A DNA stretch of 64,000 nt from Pseudomonas nitroreducens NBRC 12694 (GTDB lineage Bacteria > Pseudomonadota > Gammaproteobacteria > Pseudomonadales > Pseudomonadaceae). The stretch is taken from assembly GCF_002091755.1 (NCBI RefSeq), contig NZ_BDAI01000003.1, forward strand, positions 62,001-126,000, written 5' to 3'. The position numbers and the translations under genes were made by a program. The notes beneath the pieces are model-generated. The model searched no databases. It saw nothing but the letters and a program-made list of their open reading frames with translations, and was not told the DNA's origin. Shown piece by piece: positions 1 through 7,592 of this stretch (position 1 is its first letter; the number at the start of each line of letters is the position of its first letter).

Positions 1-77
1 TTGTGGAAGGAGTTCTCGATGACGACCTGATCGAAGTTAGCGATGCTGGCGTCGAAGATGTAGGGCGTATCGCTCAT
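1..77 (-). CDS. cnoX: Thioredoxin-like co-chaperone CnoX/YbbN, N-terminal fragment
   Basis: Only the first 25 codons are in the window; the gene continues to the left of base 1. The visible protein begins MSDTPYIFDASIANFDQVV, which resembles the N-terminus of the pseudomonad tetratricopeptide-thioredoxin protein CnoX (YbbN), a holdase that protects proteins during oxidative stress. The active-site region and TPR repeats lie outside, so neither can be checked. The ATG is at bases 75-77 on the minus strand. The neighbouring methyltransferase and lipoprotein genes run in the same direction, as they do upstream of nrdR in P. aeruginosa. Identification rests on a short N-terminus and on synteny. 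Confidence 0.65.
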   Translation of the reverse strand, partial: MSDTPYIFDASIANFDQVVIENSFH

Positions 78-149
78 GGGAAATCTCGAATCGAGTGGGG
101 CGATGAAGGTGGTTGCCACTATAAGTGGGGGCGCTGCCTGACGGAAACA

Positions 150-170
150 ACCCGCCCGGTCGGGCAGCGT
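150..170 (-). terminator. Weak terminator-like hairpin
   Basis: On the minus strand a short GC-rich stem (GCCC, loop GACC, GGGC) is followed by GGGTTGTTTCC. It sits downstream of the methyltransferase stop codon and before cnoX. The stem is only 4-5 bp and the T run is interrupted, so termination is a guess. The rest of the 154-base gap between the two genes shows nothing else. Confidence 0.3.
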
Positions 171-231
171 AATTCCCTTCAGGAGCAATATGGGACGGTG
201 ATACGGCCGGGAAGGCCCCAGCGTGCCGATG

Positions 232-888
232 TCACCCGCGGCGTGCGTGATACAGGCTTACATGGCGGAATTCGGCCGGCTCGGCCAGGTCCGGCCAGGT
301 GCAACCGTCGAGTATGCCCAGGCGCTGGTACAGCGGATGGCTGAAGTCGCGGACCCGCGAATCCGCCACCAGGGCTTCGCGGCCGCGGCTGAGGAACTCG
401 TCCAGCAGCGGCAGGTTGGCGCGGTCGTAGAGCACGTCGGCGACGATGATCAGATCAAAGCGGTCCTCTTCCTGGAAGAAATCCGCCGAGTAGGTCAGCT
501 CCACGCCATTGAGCTCGGCGTTGGCGCGGCAGGCGTCCAGCGCCAGCGGGTCGAGGTCGCAGGCCACTACCTCGGCGGCACCGGCCTTGGCGGCGGCGAT
601 GGCGGCGATGCCCGAGCCCGCGCCGAAGTCCAGCACGCGCTTGCCCCGCACCCATTCGGGTTTCTCGGCCAACCAGTGCGCCAGCACCAGGCCGCTGGCC
701 CAGCAGAAGCACCAGTAGGGCGGCTCTTCGAGGATGCGCCGGGTCTCGTCGGGGCTGAACTCGCGGTCCATGTTGTTCGCATCGATCAGCCACAGGTCGA
801 TGTCGGTACCCGGCAGGCGTTCTGCGCACAGGCGTGCGTCGCCGAGCAGTTCGCCCAGGGCCTGTTGCAGGGAAAACGGTGGCGTCAC
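232..888 (-). CDS. Class I SAM-dependent methyltransferase (ETFB/PrmA-like)
   Basis: The 218-residue protein has a Rossmann methyltransferase core in its C-terminal half: motif [15 protein letters not shown] near residue 88, followed by the acidic VVACDLDP loop, and [12 protein letters not shown] further on. Relatives are annotated as 50S L11 methyltransferase-like or electron-transfer-flavoprotein lysine methyltransferase-like, so the substrate is probably a protein but is not known. The start is a GTG that overlaps the stop of the upstream lipoprotein gene in a GTGA arrangement, which indicates translational coupling. True PrmA is a different, longer protein and is not a good match to the N-terminal half. 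Confidence 0.8.
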   Translation of the reverse strand: MTPPFSLQQALGELLGDARLCAERLPGTDIDLWLIDANNMDREFSPDETRRILEEPPYWCFCWASGLVLAHWLAEKPEWVRGKRVLDFGAGSGIAAIAAAKAGAAEVVACDLDPLALDACRANAELNGVELTYSADFFQEEDRFDLIIVADVLYDRANLPLLDEFLSRGREALVADSRVRDFSHPLYQRLGILDGCTWPDLAEPAEFRHVSLYHARRG

Positions 889-1340
889 GGTGCGCGCTCC
901 AGCCGCAGTTCGCCCAGAGCGCGGGTTTCCGGTTGGGTGATGCGCACCGGCGGCAGGCGCCAGGCCAGTTGGCCGGACTGCGAGACGCGGCCATGCAGTT
1001 CCACGCGGGCATTGGCCGGGAAGGACTGCGGATTGAAGATCAGCCGGAAGGGCAGCGCCTGGCCGTTGGCGATGAGCTTCTCGCTGGAAAGCAGTTGTTG
1101 CGGACGGTCGCGCTCGTCGATCACCAGCAGCGCGACTTCCACTTCACTACCCGCCGGCAGGTAGCCCTGGGAGCTGCTGAGCTGGCCGGAGAGGGCACGC
1201 ATGTGCGCCGGCACCGGTTCCAGTGCGGCAGGCGCCGAGTTCTTCGGTGCGGGCGCCGGCGCAGCGGCGGGCACGGGTTTTTCGCTGGCGCAGGCGGCCA
1301 GCAGGGCGGTGAGGGACAAGCAGAGCAGGCGGGTGTACAT
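885..1340 (-). CDS. YbaY/YscW-family lipoprotein
   Basis: This 151-residue protein starts [17 protein letters not shown]; the LLAAC lipobox places the lipidated cysteine at residue 17, so it is exported and lipid-anchored. A proline/alanine-rich linker follows, then a beta-rich YbaY/YscW (type III pilotin-like) domain with the pattern [23 protein letters not shown]. The ATG at 1338-1340 is preferred over in-frame upstream codons because it gives a proper signal peptide and has a GGAG about nine bases upstream. The function of YbaY proteins is unknown; no type III secretion genes are nearby. The gene overlaps the methyltransferase by four bases. Confidence 0.8.
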   Translation of the reverse strand: MYTRLLCLSLTALLAACASEKPVPAAAPAPAPKNSAPAALEPVPAHMRALSGQLSSSQGYLPAGSEVEVALLVIDERDRPQQLLSSEKLIANGQALPFRLIFNPQSFPANARVELHGRVSQSGQLAWRLPPVRITQPETRALGELRLERAP

Positions 1341-1376
1341 GGCGGGCTCCATCGCGGCAGATTCCAGGCGGGCGCT

Positions 1377-1405
1377 TATATAGCGTAATGCCTGCGGCTT
1401 GTCTG
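1377..1405 (-). promoter_or_regulatory. Predicted sigma70 promoter for the lipoprotein-methyltransferase pair
   Basis: On the minus strand a -35 hexamer CAGACA (1400-1405) and a -10 hexamer TATATA (1377-1382) are separated by 17 bases, each matching four of six consensus positions. Transcription would start about 30 bases before the lipoprotein ATG. No NrdR box was seen in this divergent region. Confidence 0.45.
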
Positions 1406-1488
1406 CGGGGAGCAGGGTTTCTTCGGCCAGGCGATGCGCTACCATGGCCCCTTACCTCTTCCTCCGACAAGACTGCCCAAGACTCGCC

Positions 1489-1953
1489 ATGCATTGTCCT
1501 TTCTGCGGCGCCCACGACACCAAAGTCATCGATTCGCGCCTGGTCGCCGAGGGCGACCAGGTCCGCCGGCGCCGCGAGTGCCTGGCCTGCGGCGAGCGTT
1601 TCACCACCTTCGAGACCGCCGAGCTGGTCATGCCGCGCCTGATCAAACAGGACGGCAGCCGCCAACCTTTCGACGAGGACAAGCTGCGCGCCGGCATGCA
1701 GCGCGCGCTGGAGAAGCGCCCGGTGAGCATCGAGCGGCTGGAAGAGGCGCTGGCGCACATCAAGCACAAGCTGCGCGCCACCGGCGAGCGCGAGATCAAG
1801 TCGCGGGTGCTGGGCGAGCTGGTGATGGCCGAGCTGCAGAAGCTCGATGAAGTCGCCTACATCCGCTTCGCCTCGGTCTACCGCCGCTTCCAGGACCTCA
1901 ACGAGTTCCGCGAGGAAATCGAGCGCCTGGCCCGGGAGCCGGCGAAAGAATGA
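1489..1953 (+). CDS. nrdR: Transcriptional repressor NrdR
   Basis: NrdR is the zinc/ATP-cone repressor of ribonucleotide reductase genes. The 154-residue length equals the P. aeruginosa protein. A zinc ribbon is formed by C3, C6, C31 and C34 (MHCPFCG and CLACGERF), followed by the ATP-cone beginning [15 protein letters not shown]. The ATG at 1489 is chosen because it places the first Cys pair right at the N-terminus; upstream in-frame codons would add non-conserved sequence. It is the first gene of the riboflavin run and its stop overlaps the ribD start (ATGA), so both are probably co-translated. Confidence 0.96.
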   Translation: MHCPFCGAHDTKVIDSRLVAEGDQVRRRRECLACGERFTTFETAELVMPRLIKQDGSRQPFDEDKLRAGMQRALEKRPVSIERLEEALAHIKHKLRATGEREIKSRVLGELVMAELQKLDEVAYIRFASVYRRFQDLNEFREEIERLAREPAKE

Positions 1954-3068
1954 GCGGCGTCGATTCCGTGAACTGCCCGGATGAAGCCTGGATGGCCCGC
2001 GCCATCGAGCTGGCCCGCAAGGGCTGGTACACGACCCATCCCAACCCTCGCGTCGGCTGCGTCATCGTCCGCGATGGCGAAGTCGTCGGCGAAGGCTGGC
2101 ATGTGCGCGCCGGCGAGCCTCACGCCGAGGTCCACGCCCTACGCCGGGCCGGCGACAAGGCCCGTGGCGCCACCGCCTACGTCACCCTGGAACCCTGCAG
2201 CCACTTCGGTCGTACGCCGCCCTGCGCCGACGCCTTGATCGGCGCCGGCCTCGCCCGCGTGGTCGCGGCCATGCAGGACCCGAACCCGCAGGTCGCGGGC
2301 AGCGGCATGCGGCGCCTTGCCGAAGCCGGTATCGAGGTGCGCTCCGGCGTGCTGGAAAACGAAGCCCGCGCCCTCAACCAGGGCTTCCTCAAGCGCATGG
2401 AGACCGGCCTGCCCTTCGTCCGCGTGAAGCTGGCGATGAGCCTGGACGGCCGCACCGCCATGGCCAGCGGCGAGAGCCAGTGGATCACCGGCCCGGCCGC
2501 TCGCCGCGCCGTGCAGCGCCTGCGCGCGCAGGCCAGCGTAGTGCTCTCCGGCGCCGATACCGTGCTGACCGACGACGCCCGTCTGACCGTACGCCCGGAT
2601 GAGTTGGGCCTGGACGCCGAGCAGACCGAGCAGGCCTCGCAGCGCCAGCCGCTGCGCGTGCTGATCGACGGGCGCCTGCGGGTGCCGCTGACCGCTACTT
2701 TCTTCCAGGCCGGTCCGGCGCTGGTGGTGAGCACCCAGGACGACCCGAACTACGCGGTGGTCGGCCACGAACTGCTCAACCTTGCCGGCCTCGACGGCCA
2801 GGTCGACCTGCTGGCACTGCTGAGCGAGCTCGGCCGCCGTGGCGTCAACGAAGTGCTGGTGGAAGCCGGGCCACGGCTGGCCGGCGCCTTCGCTCGCCTC
2901 GGGTTGGTGGACGAGTACAACATCTTCATGGCGCCCAAGCTGCTCGGCTCCTCCGCGCGGCCGCTGCTGGAGTTGCCGCTGGAGCGCATGAGCGAATCCC
3001 GCGAGCTGAAGATCGTCGACATCCGCGCCGTGGGTGACGACTGGCTGGTCACCGCCAGACCGCTGTGA
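1950..3068 (+). CDS. ribD: Bifunctional riboflavin biosynthesis deaminase/reductase RibD
   Basis: RibD deaminates the pyrimidine product of GTP cyclohydrolase II and then reduces the ribosyl side chain with NADPH. The N-terminal deaminase domain has the zinc motif HAEVHAL and [14 protein letters not shown]; the C-terminal reductase domain follows ([20 protein letters not shown] onwards, and the [13 protein letters not shown] motif). At 372 residues it is full length. It overlaps nrdR by four bases. The FMN riboswitch lies after this gene, so ribD itself is not under that element. Confidence 0.96.
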   Translation: MSGVDSVNCPDEAWMARAIELARKGWYTTHPNPRVGCVIVRDGEVVGEGWHVRAGEPHAEVHALRRAGDKARGATAYVTLEPCSHFGRTPPCADALIGAGLARVVAAMQDPNPQVAGSGMRRLAEAGIEVRSGVLENEARALNQGFLKRMETGLPFVRVKLAMSLDGRTAMASGESQWITGPAARRAVQRLRAQASVVLSGADTVLTDDARLTVRPDELGLDAEQTEQASQRQPLRVLIDGRLRVPLTATFFQAGPALVVSTQDDPNYAVVGHELLNLAGLDGQVDLLALLSELGRRGVNEVLVEAGPRLAGAFARLGLVDEYNIFMAPKLLGSSARPLLELPLERMSESRELKIVDIRAVGDDWLVTARPL

Positions 3069-3193
3069 TGGCGCGCCGGCGTAGCCCTCGCCGGCCAGTC
3101 GGCGGACGCGCAGTGATCAATAGGAAGCTTCCGACTTGCGCCGGCCTGTGGTAAAACGCCACACGCGGTCGACGCTGTAACGACCGCGATTGA

Positions 3194-3351
3194 CGTTCTC
3201 AGGGCGGGGTGCAAGTCCCCACCGGCGGTAATGACGCGCAATGCGTCTAGCCCGCGAGCGCCTGTCCAGACCGGTTCGCCGGATGGCCAGGGTCAGCAGA
3301 CCCGGTGTGATTCCGGGGCCGACGGTCATAGTCCGGATGAAGAGAGAACGG
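3194..3351 (+). promoter_or_regulatory. FMN riboswitch (RFN element)
   Basis: The region carries the conserved RFN blocks in order: GTTCTCAGGGCGGGGTGCAA and the CCCCACCGGCGGTAATG block at the 5' side, a variable arm, then GGGTCAGCAGACCCGGTGTG, GATTCCGGGGCCGACGGTCA and GTCCGGATGAAGAGAGAAC. The 5' GTTCTC pairs with the 3' GAGAAC to form P1. The aptamer binds FMN and should repress the downstream riboflavin synthase and ribBA genes when FMN is abundant. The expression platform downstream has no T-rich terminator; it instead contains a hairpin that covers a ribosome binding site, which points to translational control. Confidence 0.95.
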
Positions 3352-3407
3352 GATAGCCATCGGGGCGTGCCTGCGCGCGTCCGAGAAGTCCCTTCGATCC
3401 GATACGC

Positions 3408-3430
3408 CCTGTTTTCTAACGAAAAACAGG
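3408..3430 (+). promoter_or_regulatory. Riboswitch expression-platform hairpin covering a Shine-Dalgarno
   Basis: CCTGTTTT (3408-3415) pairs with AAAACAGG (3423-3430) around a small loop. The 3' arm ends in AGG, which is part of the AGGAG ribosome binding site at 3428-3432 for a short reading frame starting at 3441. No run of T follows, so this is better read as a sequestering hairpin than as a terminator. Confidence 0.5.
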
Positions 3431-3440
3431 AGTTCGCCTC

Positions 3441-3524
3441 ATGCAATACCTTTCCCTGTTGGCTTCGCGGGCCTGTCGGCCGGCTGCCTTCTCCGTGTGG
3501 GAGGCAACATGTTCACCGGCATAA
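3441..3524 (+). CDS. Candidate 27-residue leader peptide overlapping the riboflavin synthase start
   Basis: A short frame starts at an ATG eight bases after a strong AGGAG and encodes 27 residues beginning MQYLSLLASRACRPAAF. Its TAA at 3522-3524 lies 13 bases inside the riboflavin synthase gene, in another frame. This is the arrangement expected of a translated leader whose ribosomes keep the ribC start accessible. Whether it is translated is not known; such a frame could also arise by chance in this GC-rich DNA. Its start site lies next to the riboswitch platform hairpin. Confidence 0.4.
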   Translation: MQYLSLLASRACRPAAFSVWEATCSPA

Positions 3525-4177
3525 TCGAATCCATCGGAGCCATCGCATCCATCACCCCGAAAGGCGGTGACGTGCGCCTGTACGTGAAGACCGGCAAGCT
3601 CGACCTCGGCGACGTCAAGCTGGGCGACAGCATCGCCGTCAACGGCATCTGCCTGACTGCGGTCGAGCTGCCCGGCGACGGCTTCTGGGCCGACGTCAGC
3701 CGCGAGACCCTGGCGCGCACCGCGTTCGCGCAGCTCAAGATCGGCAGCCGGGTGAACCTGGAAAAGGCCCTGACCCCGACCACCCGCCTGGGCGGCCACC
3801 TGGTCAGCGGCCACGTCGACGGCGTCGGCGAGATCGTCAAGCGCGAGGAAAACGCCCGCGCCATCCAGTTCACCGTGCGCGCACCGCGCGAGCTGGCCAA
3901 GTACATCGCGCTCAAGGGCTCGATCACCGTGGACGGCACCAGCCTGACGGTGAACGCGGTCAACGGCGCCGAGTTCGAACTGACCATCGTCCCGCACACC
4001 GTGCAGGAGACGATCATGGCCGACTACCGCGGTGGCCGCCTGGTCAACCTCGAAGTGGACCTGCTGGCGCGCTACCTGGAGCGCCTGCTGCTCGGCGACA
4101 AGGCGGCTGAACCCAGCGCCGGCGCCGGCGGCATCACCGAAGCATTCCTGGCCGACAACGGCTTCCTGAAACACTGA
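3509..4177 (+). CDS. ribC: Riboflavin synthase
   Basis: Riboflavin synthase dismutates two 6,7-dimethyl-8-ribityllumazine molecules to riboflavin. The 222-residue protein shows the two lumazine-binding repeats, starting MFTGIIESIGAI and, near residue 98, GHVDGVGEIVKREENARAIQ. The start at 3509 follows a GGGAGGCAAC ribosome binding site and gives the canonical MFTGII N-terminus; a GTG four codons upstream is less likely. The gene is called ribE in some nomenclatures. It lies downstream of the FMN riboswitch, 16 bases before ribBA. Confidence 0.96.
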   Translation: MFTGIIESIGAIASITPKGGDVRLYVKTGKLDLGDVKLGDSIAVNGICLTAVELPGDGFWADVSRETLARTAFAQLKIGSRVNLEKALTPTTRLGGHLVSGHVDGVGEIVKREENARAIQFTVRAPRELAKYIALKGSITVDGTSLTVNAVNGAEFELTIVPHTVQETIMADYRGGRLVNLEVDLLARYLERLLLGDKAAEPSAGAGGITEAFLADNGFLKH

Positions 4178-4193
4178 AAAGGCTCGTCCCCGT

Positions 4194-5300
4194 ATGGCAC
4201 TCAACAGCATTGAAGAACTGCTCGACGACATGCGTCAGGGCAAGATGGTCATCCTCATGGATGACGAGGACCGCGAGAACGAGGGCGACCTGATCATCGC
4301 CTCCGAGTGTGTCCGCACCGAAGACATCAACTTCATGGCCCGCTTTGCCCGCGGCCTGATCTGCATGCCGATGACCCGTGAGCGCTGCGAGCGCTTGGGG
4401 CTCCCGCTGATGGTGCAGCGCAACGGTTCCGGCTTCGGCACCAAGTTCACCGTCTCCATCGAGGCCGCCGAAGGCGTCACCACCGGCATCTCCGCCGCCG
4501 ACCGCGCCCGCACCGTGCAGGCTGCCGCGGCGAAGAACGCCGTCGCTGCCGACATCGTCAGCCCCGGCCACATCTTCCCGCTGATGTCCCAGCCCGGTGG
4601 CGTGCTGGCTCGCGCCGGCCACACCGAAGCCGCCTGCGACCTGGCGCGCATGGCCGGCTTCGAGCCGTCCGGGGTGATCTGCGAGATCATGAACGACGAC
4701 GGCACCATGGCCCGTCGCCCGGAACTGGAAGAGTTCGCCCAGCAGCACGGCATCAAGATCGGCACCATCGCCGACCTGATCCACTACCGCCTGATCCACG
4801 AGCGCACCGTCGAGCGCCTCGCCGAGCAGCCGCTGGATACCGAGCTGGGCCAGTTCAACCTGATCACCTACCGCGACTCCGTGGAAGGCGACGTGCACCT
4901 GGCGCTGACCCTGGGCAAGGTCTGCGCGGAAGAGCCGACCCTGGTGCGCGTGCACAACCCCGACCCGCTGCGCGACCTGCTGATGGTCAACCAGGCGGGC
5001 CGCTGGAGCTTGCGTGCGGCCATGGCCAAGGTAGCCGAGGCCGGCACCGGCGTGGTCCTGCTGCTGGGCCACCAGGTTGGCGGCGACGACCTGCTGGCGC
5101 ACGTCCGCGAGATCACCAATACCCCGGCGCCCGCGCAGAAACCGACCACCACCTACAGCACCGTGGGTGCCGGTTCGCAGATCCTGCGCGACCTGGGCGT
5201 GCGCAAGATGCGCCTGATGTCGGCACCGATGCGCTTCAATGCGATATCCGGCTTCGACCTGGAAGTAGTAGAATATCTGCCCGCTGACGGGCAGCCCTGA
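4194..5300 (+). CDS. ribB: 3,4-dihydroxy-2-butanone-4-phosphate synthase with degenerate RibA-like C-terminal domain
   Basis: The N-terminal domain (about residues 1-200) makes dihydroxybutanone phosphate from ribulose 5-phosphate; DDEDRENEGDLI near residue 23 and the GHTEAACDL motif near residue 142 are intact. The C-terminal domain (about 205-365) has the fold signature of GTP cyclohydrolase II but lacks the zinc-binding cysteine motif (SECLTGD...RCDCG) that is present in the separate RibA encoded at 9686. It should therefore be mono-functional RibB with a non-catalytic RibA-like tail. This RibBX-type arrangement is known in pseudomonads. Length is 368 residues. Confidence 0.93.
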   Translation: MALNSIEELLDDMRQGKMVILMDDEDRENEGDLIIASECVRTEDINFMARFARGLICMPMTRERCERLGLPLMVQRNGSGFGTKFTVSIEAAEGVTTGISAADRARTVQAAAAKNAVAADIVSPGHIFPLMSQPGGVLARAGHTEAACDLARMAGFEPSGVICEIMNDDGTMARRPELEEFAQQHGIKIGTIADLIHYRLIHERTVERLAEQPLDTELGQFNLITYRDSVEGDVHLALTLGKVCAEEPTLVRVHNPDPLRDLLMVNQAGRWSLRAAMAKVAEAGTGVVLLLGHQVGGDDLLAHVREITNTPAPAQKPTTTYSTVGAGSQILRDLGVRKMRLMSAPMRFNAISGFDLEVVEYLPADGQP

Positions 5301-5346
5301 TCGCTGCTGCGCTTGGTCAGGCCGCGTTGGAAGCCGCCTCAAAATG

Positions 5347-5370
5347 CTCATTTACTTCAGTAAACTGCGC
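5347..5370 (+). repeat. Intergenic palindromic repeat, copy 1 (TTTACT-AGTAAA)
   Basis: CTCATTTACTTCAGTAAACT contains the palindrome TTTACT, TC, AGTAAA and is followed by GCGCTTTTTCGGC. A second, similar copy lies at 6544-6566 before thiL. Both fall in intergenic DNA of this operon, about 1.2 kb apart and in the same orientation. Confidence 0.5.
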
Positions 5371-5439
5371 TTTTTCGGCGACTTCCGCCTTGCCGGACCT
5401 GCGCTCGCGACGCGCTCAGGACTACCCGAATGAACCTCG

Positions 5440-5461
5440 CCGCCGTGCCCTGGCACGGCGG
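5440..5461 (+). terminator. Strong hairpin after ribB, possible terminator
   Basis: CCGCCGTGCC (5440-5449) and GGCACGGCGG (5452-5461) form a perfect 9-10 bp stem, followed by TGCCGTTCTTCT. The tail is only moderately T-rich. It may end part of the riboswitch-controlled transcript before ribH or act as an attenuator or RNA-processing structure. Confidence 0.45.
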
Positions 5462-5483
5462 TGCCGTTCTTCTACCCTATTTG

Positions 5484-5506
5484 CGGAGCGTCACGCTGAC
5501 GCTCCG
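5484..5506 (+). other. Perfect stem-loop directly upstream of ribH
   Basis: CGGAGCGTCA and TGACGCTCCG form a perfect 10 bp stem with a three-base loop (CGC), followed by GCTCTTTAAC. The hairpin ends 24 bases before the ribH ATG, which has no strong Shine-Dalgarno. It could be a second weak terminator or affect ribH translation. Confidence 0.45.
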
Positions 5507-5530
5507 GCTCTTTAACAGTGAGACTTGTCC

Positions 5531-6007
5531 ATGACCCTGAAGACCATCGAAGGTACCTTCATCGCCCCCAAAGGCCGCTTCGCCCTGGTGGTTGGCCGCT
5601 TCAACAGCTTCGTGGTGGAAAGCCTGGTGGAAGGCGCCATTGACGCGCTGGTGCGCCACGGCGTTGCCCAGAGCGACATCACCGTGATCCGTGCTCCGGG
5701 CGCCTTCGAAATCCCGCTGGTGGCGCAGAAAGTCGCCCAGCGCGGCGAGTTCGACGCCATCATCGCCCTCGGTGCGGTGATCCGTGGCGGTACCCCGCAC
5801 TTTGAATACGTTGCCGGTGAGTGCACCAAGGGCCTGGCGCAGGTTTCCCTGCAGTTCGGCGTGCCGGTCGCCTTCGGCGTCCTGACTGTCGACTCCATCG
5901 AACAAGCCATCGAGCGCTCCGGCACCAAGGCCGGCAACAAAGGCGCCGAGGCAGCCCTGTCCGCCCTGGAAATGGTGAGCCTGCTGTCGCAGCTGGAGGC
6001 CAAGTGA
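5531..6007 (+). CDS. ribH: 6,7-dimethyl-8-ribityllumazine synthase
   Basis: RibH condenses the pyrimidine diamine with dihydroxybutanone phosphate to give lumazine, the substrate of riboflavin synthase. The 158-residue product starts MTLKTIEG and keeps the family motifs [25 protein letters not shown] and [17 protein letters not shown] (catalytic His in HFEYV). The ATG at 5531 matches the length of pseudomonad homologues; an upstream TTG two codons earlier is rejected. The ribosome binding site is weak. The stop overlaps the nusB GTG start (GTGA). Confidence 0.96.
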   Translation: MTLKTIEGTFIAPKGRFALVVGRFNSFVVESLVEGAIDALVRHGVAQSDITVIRAPGAFEIPLVAQKVAQRGEFDAIIALGAVIRGGTPHFEYVAGECTKGLAQVSLQFGVPVAFGVLTVDSIEQAIERSGTKAGNKGAEAALSALEMVSLLSQLEAK

Positions 6008-6483
6008 GCACCCAGGACGGCAACACCCCGGCCAAGCCCGCCAAGCCGAACAAGATCGCCATGCGTCGCAAGGCCCGCAGCCTCGCGGTGCAGGCCCTGT
6101 ATTCCTGGCAGATGGCTGGCCAGCCGCTCAACGAGATCGAGGCGACCTTCCGTACCGACAACGATTTCAGCGATGTCGACGGCGCCTACTTCCACGAGAT
6201 CCTGCACGGCGTGCCGCGCCTGAAGACCGATCTGGACGAGGAATTCACGCCTTGCCTGGACCGTGCGCTGGAAGAGATCGACCCGGTGGAGCTGGCCATC
6301 CTGCGCCTGGCCACCTACGAGCTGCGCAATCGCCTGGACGTGCCGTACAAGGTCGTCATCAACGAAGGCATCGAGCTGGCCAAGACCTTCGGCGCCACGG
6401 ACGGACACAAGTTCGTCAACGGCGTGCTGGACAAGCTCGCTCCGCGCCTGCGCGCCGCCGAACTTCGGGGCGCCAAGCGCTGA
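6004..6483 (+). CDS. nusB: Transcription antitermination factor NusB
   Basis: NusB binds boxA RNA with NusE (S10) in rRNA antitermination. The 159-residue protein has the all-helical NusB fold signature: [17 protein letters not shown] at about residue 20, then [19 protein letters not shown] and the [20 protein letters not shown] segment. The start is a GTG coupled to the ribH stop; no ATG gives a complete N-terminus. Its presence between ribH and thiL is the usual proteobacterial order. Confidence 0.95.
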   Translation: MSTQDGNTPAKPAKPNKIAMRRKARSLAVQALYSWQMAGQPLNEIEATFRTDNDFSDVDGAYFHEILHGVPRLKTDLDEEFTPCLDRALEEIDPVELAILRLATYELRNRLDVPYKVVINEGIELAKTFGATDGHKFVNGVLDKLAPRLRAAELRGAKR

Positions 6484-6543
6484 GAACCTGCCCATGATCC
6501 TACTGCGAGACCGTGATCGGAGCTCATGCGCTGCTCGGAAGCC

Positions 6544-6566
6544 TCATTTATGGCTCATAAACTCCG
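6544..6566 (+). repeat. Intergenic palindromic repeat, copy 2 (TTTATG-CATAAA)
   Basis: TCATTTATGGCTCATAAACT contains the palindrome TTTATG, GCT, CATAAA, followed by CCGGTTCCTGCGC. It has the same layout as the copy at 5347. The whole 147-base gap between nusB and thiL is otherwise without a recognisable gene. Confidence 0.5.
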
Positions 6567-6630
6567 GTTCCTGCGCTGCTCTTCGCTCCGCTGACGGCCT
6601 CTCGCTACAGATCCTGAACAGGTTCTGAGC

Positions 6631-7590
6631 ATGGGTGAGTTCGAGCTGATCCGTCGCTACTTCGCCTCGGCCGCCTGTGCGGCCGGCGGCGAGGCAGTGG
6701 CTCTGGGGATCGGCGACGACTGCGCGCTCCTGGCGCCCCGCGCCGGCGAACAGTTGGCGATTTCCACCGACACGCTCGTGGTCGGTGTGCATTTTCCCAC
6801 CGTCTGCGATCCCTTCCTGCTCGGCCAGCGTGCCCTGGCGGTGTCTGCCAGCGACCTGGCGGCCATGGGCGCTTCGCCCATCGGCTTCACCCTCGCCCTG
6901 ACCCTGCCCGAGGCCGATCCGGCCTGGCTGGAGGGCTTTGCCCGTGGTTTGAACCAGAAGGCGCAGGAGTGCTCGCTGGCACTGATCGGCGGCGATACCA
7001 CCCGTGGGCCGCTGGCGATGACCGTCACCGTGTTCGGCGGCGTGCCCGCCGGGCAGGCGCTGACCCGTGCCGGTGCGCGTCCCGGTGACCTGCTCTGTGT
7101 CGGCGGCCCGCTGGGCGAGGCGGGCGGGGCATTGCCGCTGGTGCTGGGCGAGATGACCGCCGAGCCGTCCGTCGCCGAGCCGCTGCTGGCGCGCTACTGG
7201 TCGCCGCAACCGCAGCTGGACTTCGGCCAGGCGTTGCGTGGCAAGGCGTCGGCGGCGCTGGATATTTCCGATGGGCTGCTGGCCGACTGCGGGCATATCG
7301 CCCGTGCTTCGGGCGTAGCGCTGGTCGTCGAGGCTGAAAAGCTGCCGCCCAGCCCCGCGCTGGAAGCCCTGCTGGGCGCCGAGCGGGCATTGCAGCTCAA
7401 ACTGGGCGCTGGCGACGACTATGTCCTGGCCTTCACGCTGCCGCCTGAGCACCTGTCGGTGCTTTCGGCGAACTGGCCGCTGCTGTGCGTGGTCGGTAGG
7501 GTGGAAGCCGGTTCGGGCGTGTGCGTGCTCGACGGCAACGGTGCCGATATCACGCCGCGTCAGGGCGGCTACCTGCATTTCATGGAGTGA
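6631..7590 (+). CDS. thiL: Thiamine-monophosphate kinase
   Basis: ThiL phosphorylates thiamine monophosphate to the active cofactor thiamine pyrophosphate. The 319-residue protein shows the AIR-synthase-like fold with the N-terminal GIGDDCALL motif, the ISTDTLVVGVHF metal site, and ALIGGDTTRGPLAM. The C-terminal domain carries AALDISDGLLADCGHIA and GAGDDYVLAF. It completes thiamine pyrophosphate synthesis with the thiD and thiE genes found near 48-50 kb in this window. The ATG at 6631 follows the repeat-containing gap. Confidence 0.95.
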   Translation: MGEFELIRRYFASAACAAGGEAVALGIGDDCALLAPRAGEQLAISTDTLVVGVHFPTVCDPFLLGQRALAVSASDLAAMGASPIGFTLALTLPEADPAWLEGFARGLNQKAQECSLALIGGDTTRGPLAMTVTVFGGVPAGQALTRAGARPGDLLCVGGPLGEAGGALPLVLGEMTAEPSVAEPLLARYWSPQPQLDFGQALRGKASAALDISDGLLADCGHIARASGVALVVEAEKLPPSPALEALLGAERALQLKLGAGDDYVLAFTLPPEHLSVLSANWPLLCVVGRVEAGSGVCVLDGNGADITPRQGGYLHFME

Positions 7591-7592
7591 CC

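Noticed and set aside
3..344. 113-codon plus-strand frame at the left edge
   Set aside because: It is antisense to the thioredoxin-like gene start and the methyltransferase end, with no recognisable motif.
1399..1488. Upstream in-frame extension of NrdR (30 extra codons)
   Set aside because: The extension is not part of the family, and NrdR starts with MxCPxC.
3408..3440. Rho-independent terminator for the FMN riboswitch
   Set aside because: The hairpin is AT-rich and no T run follows; it overlaps a ribosome binding site, so translational control fits better.
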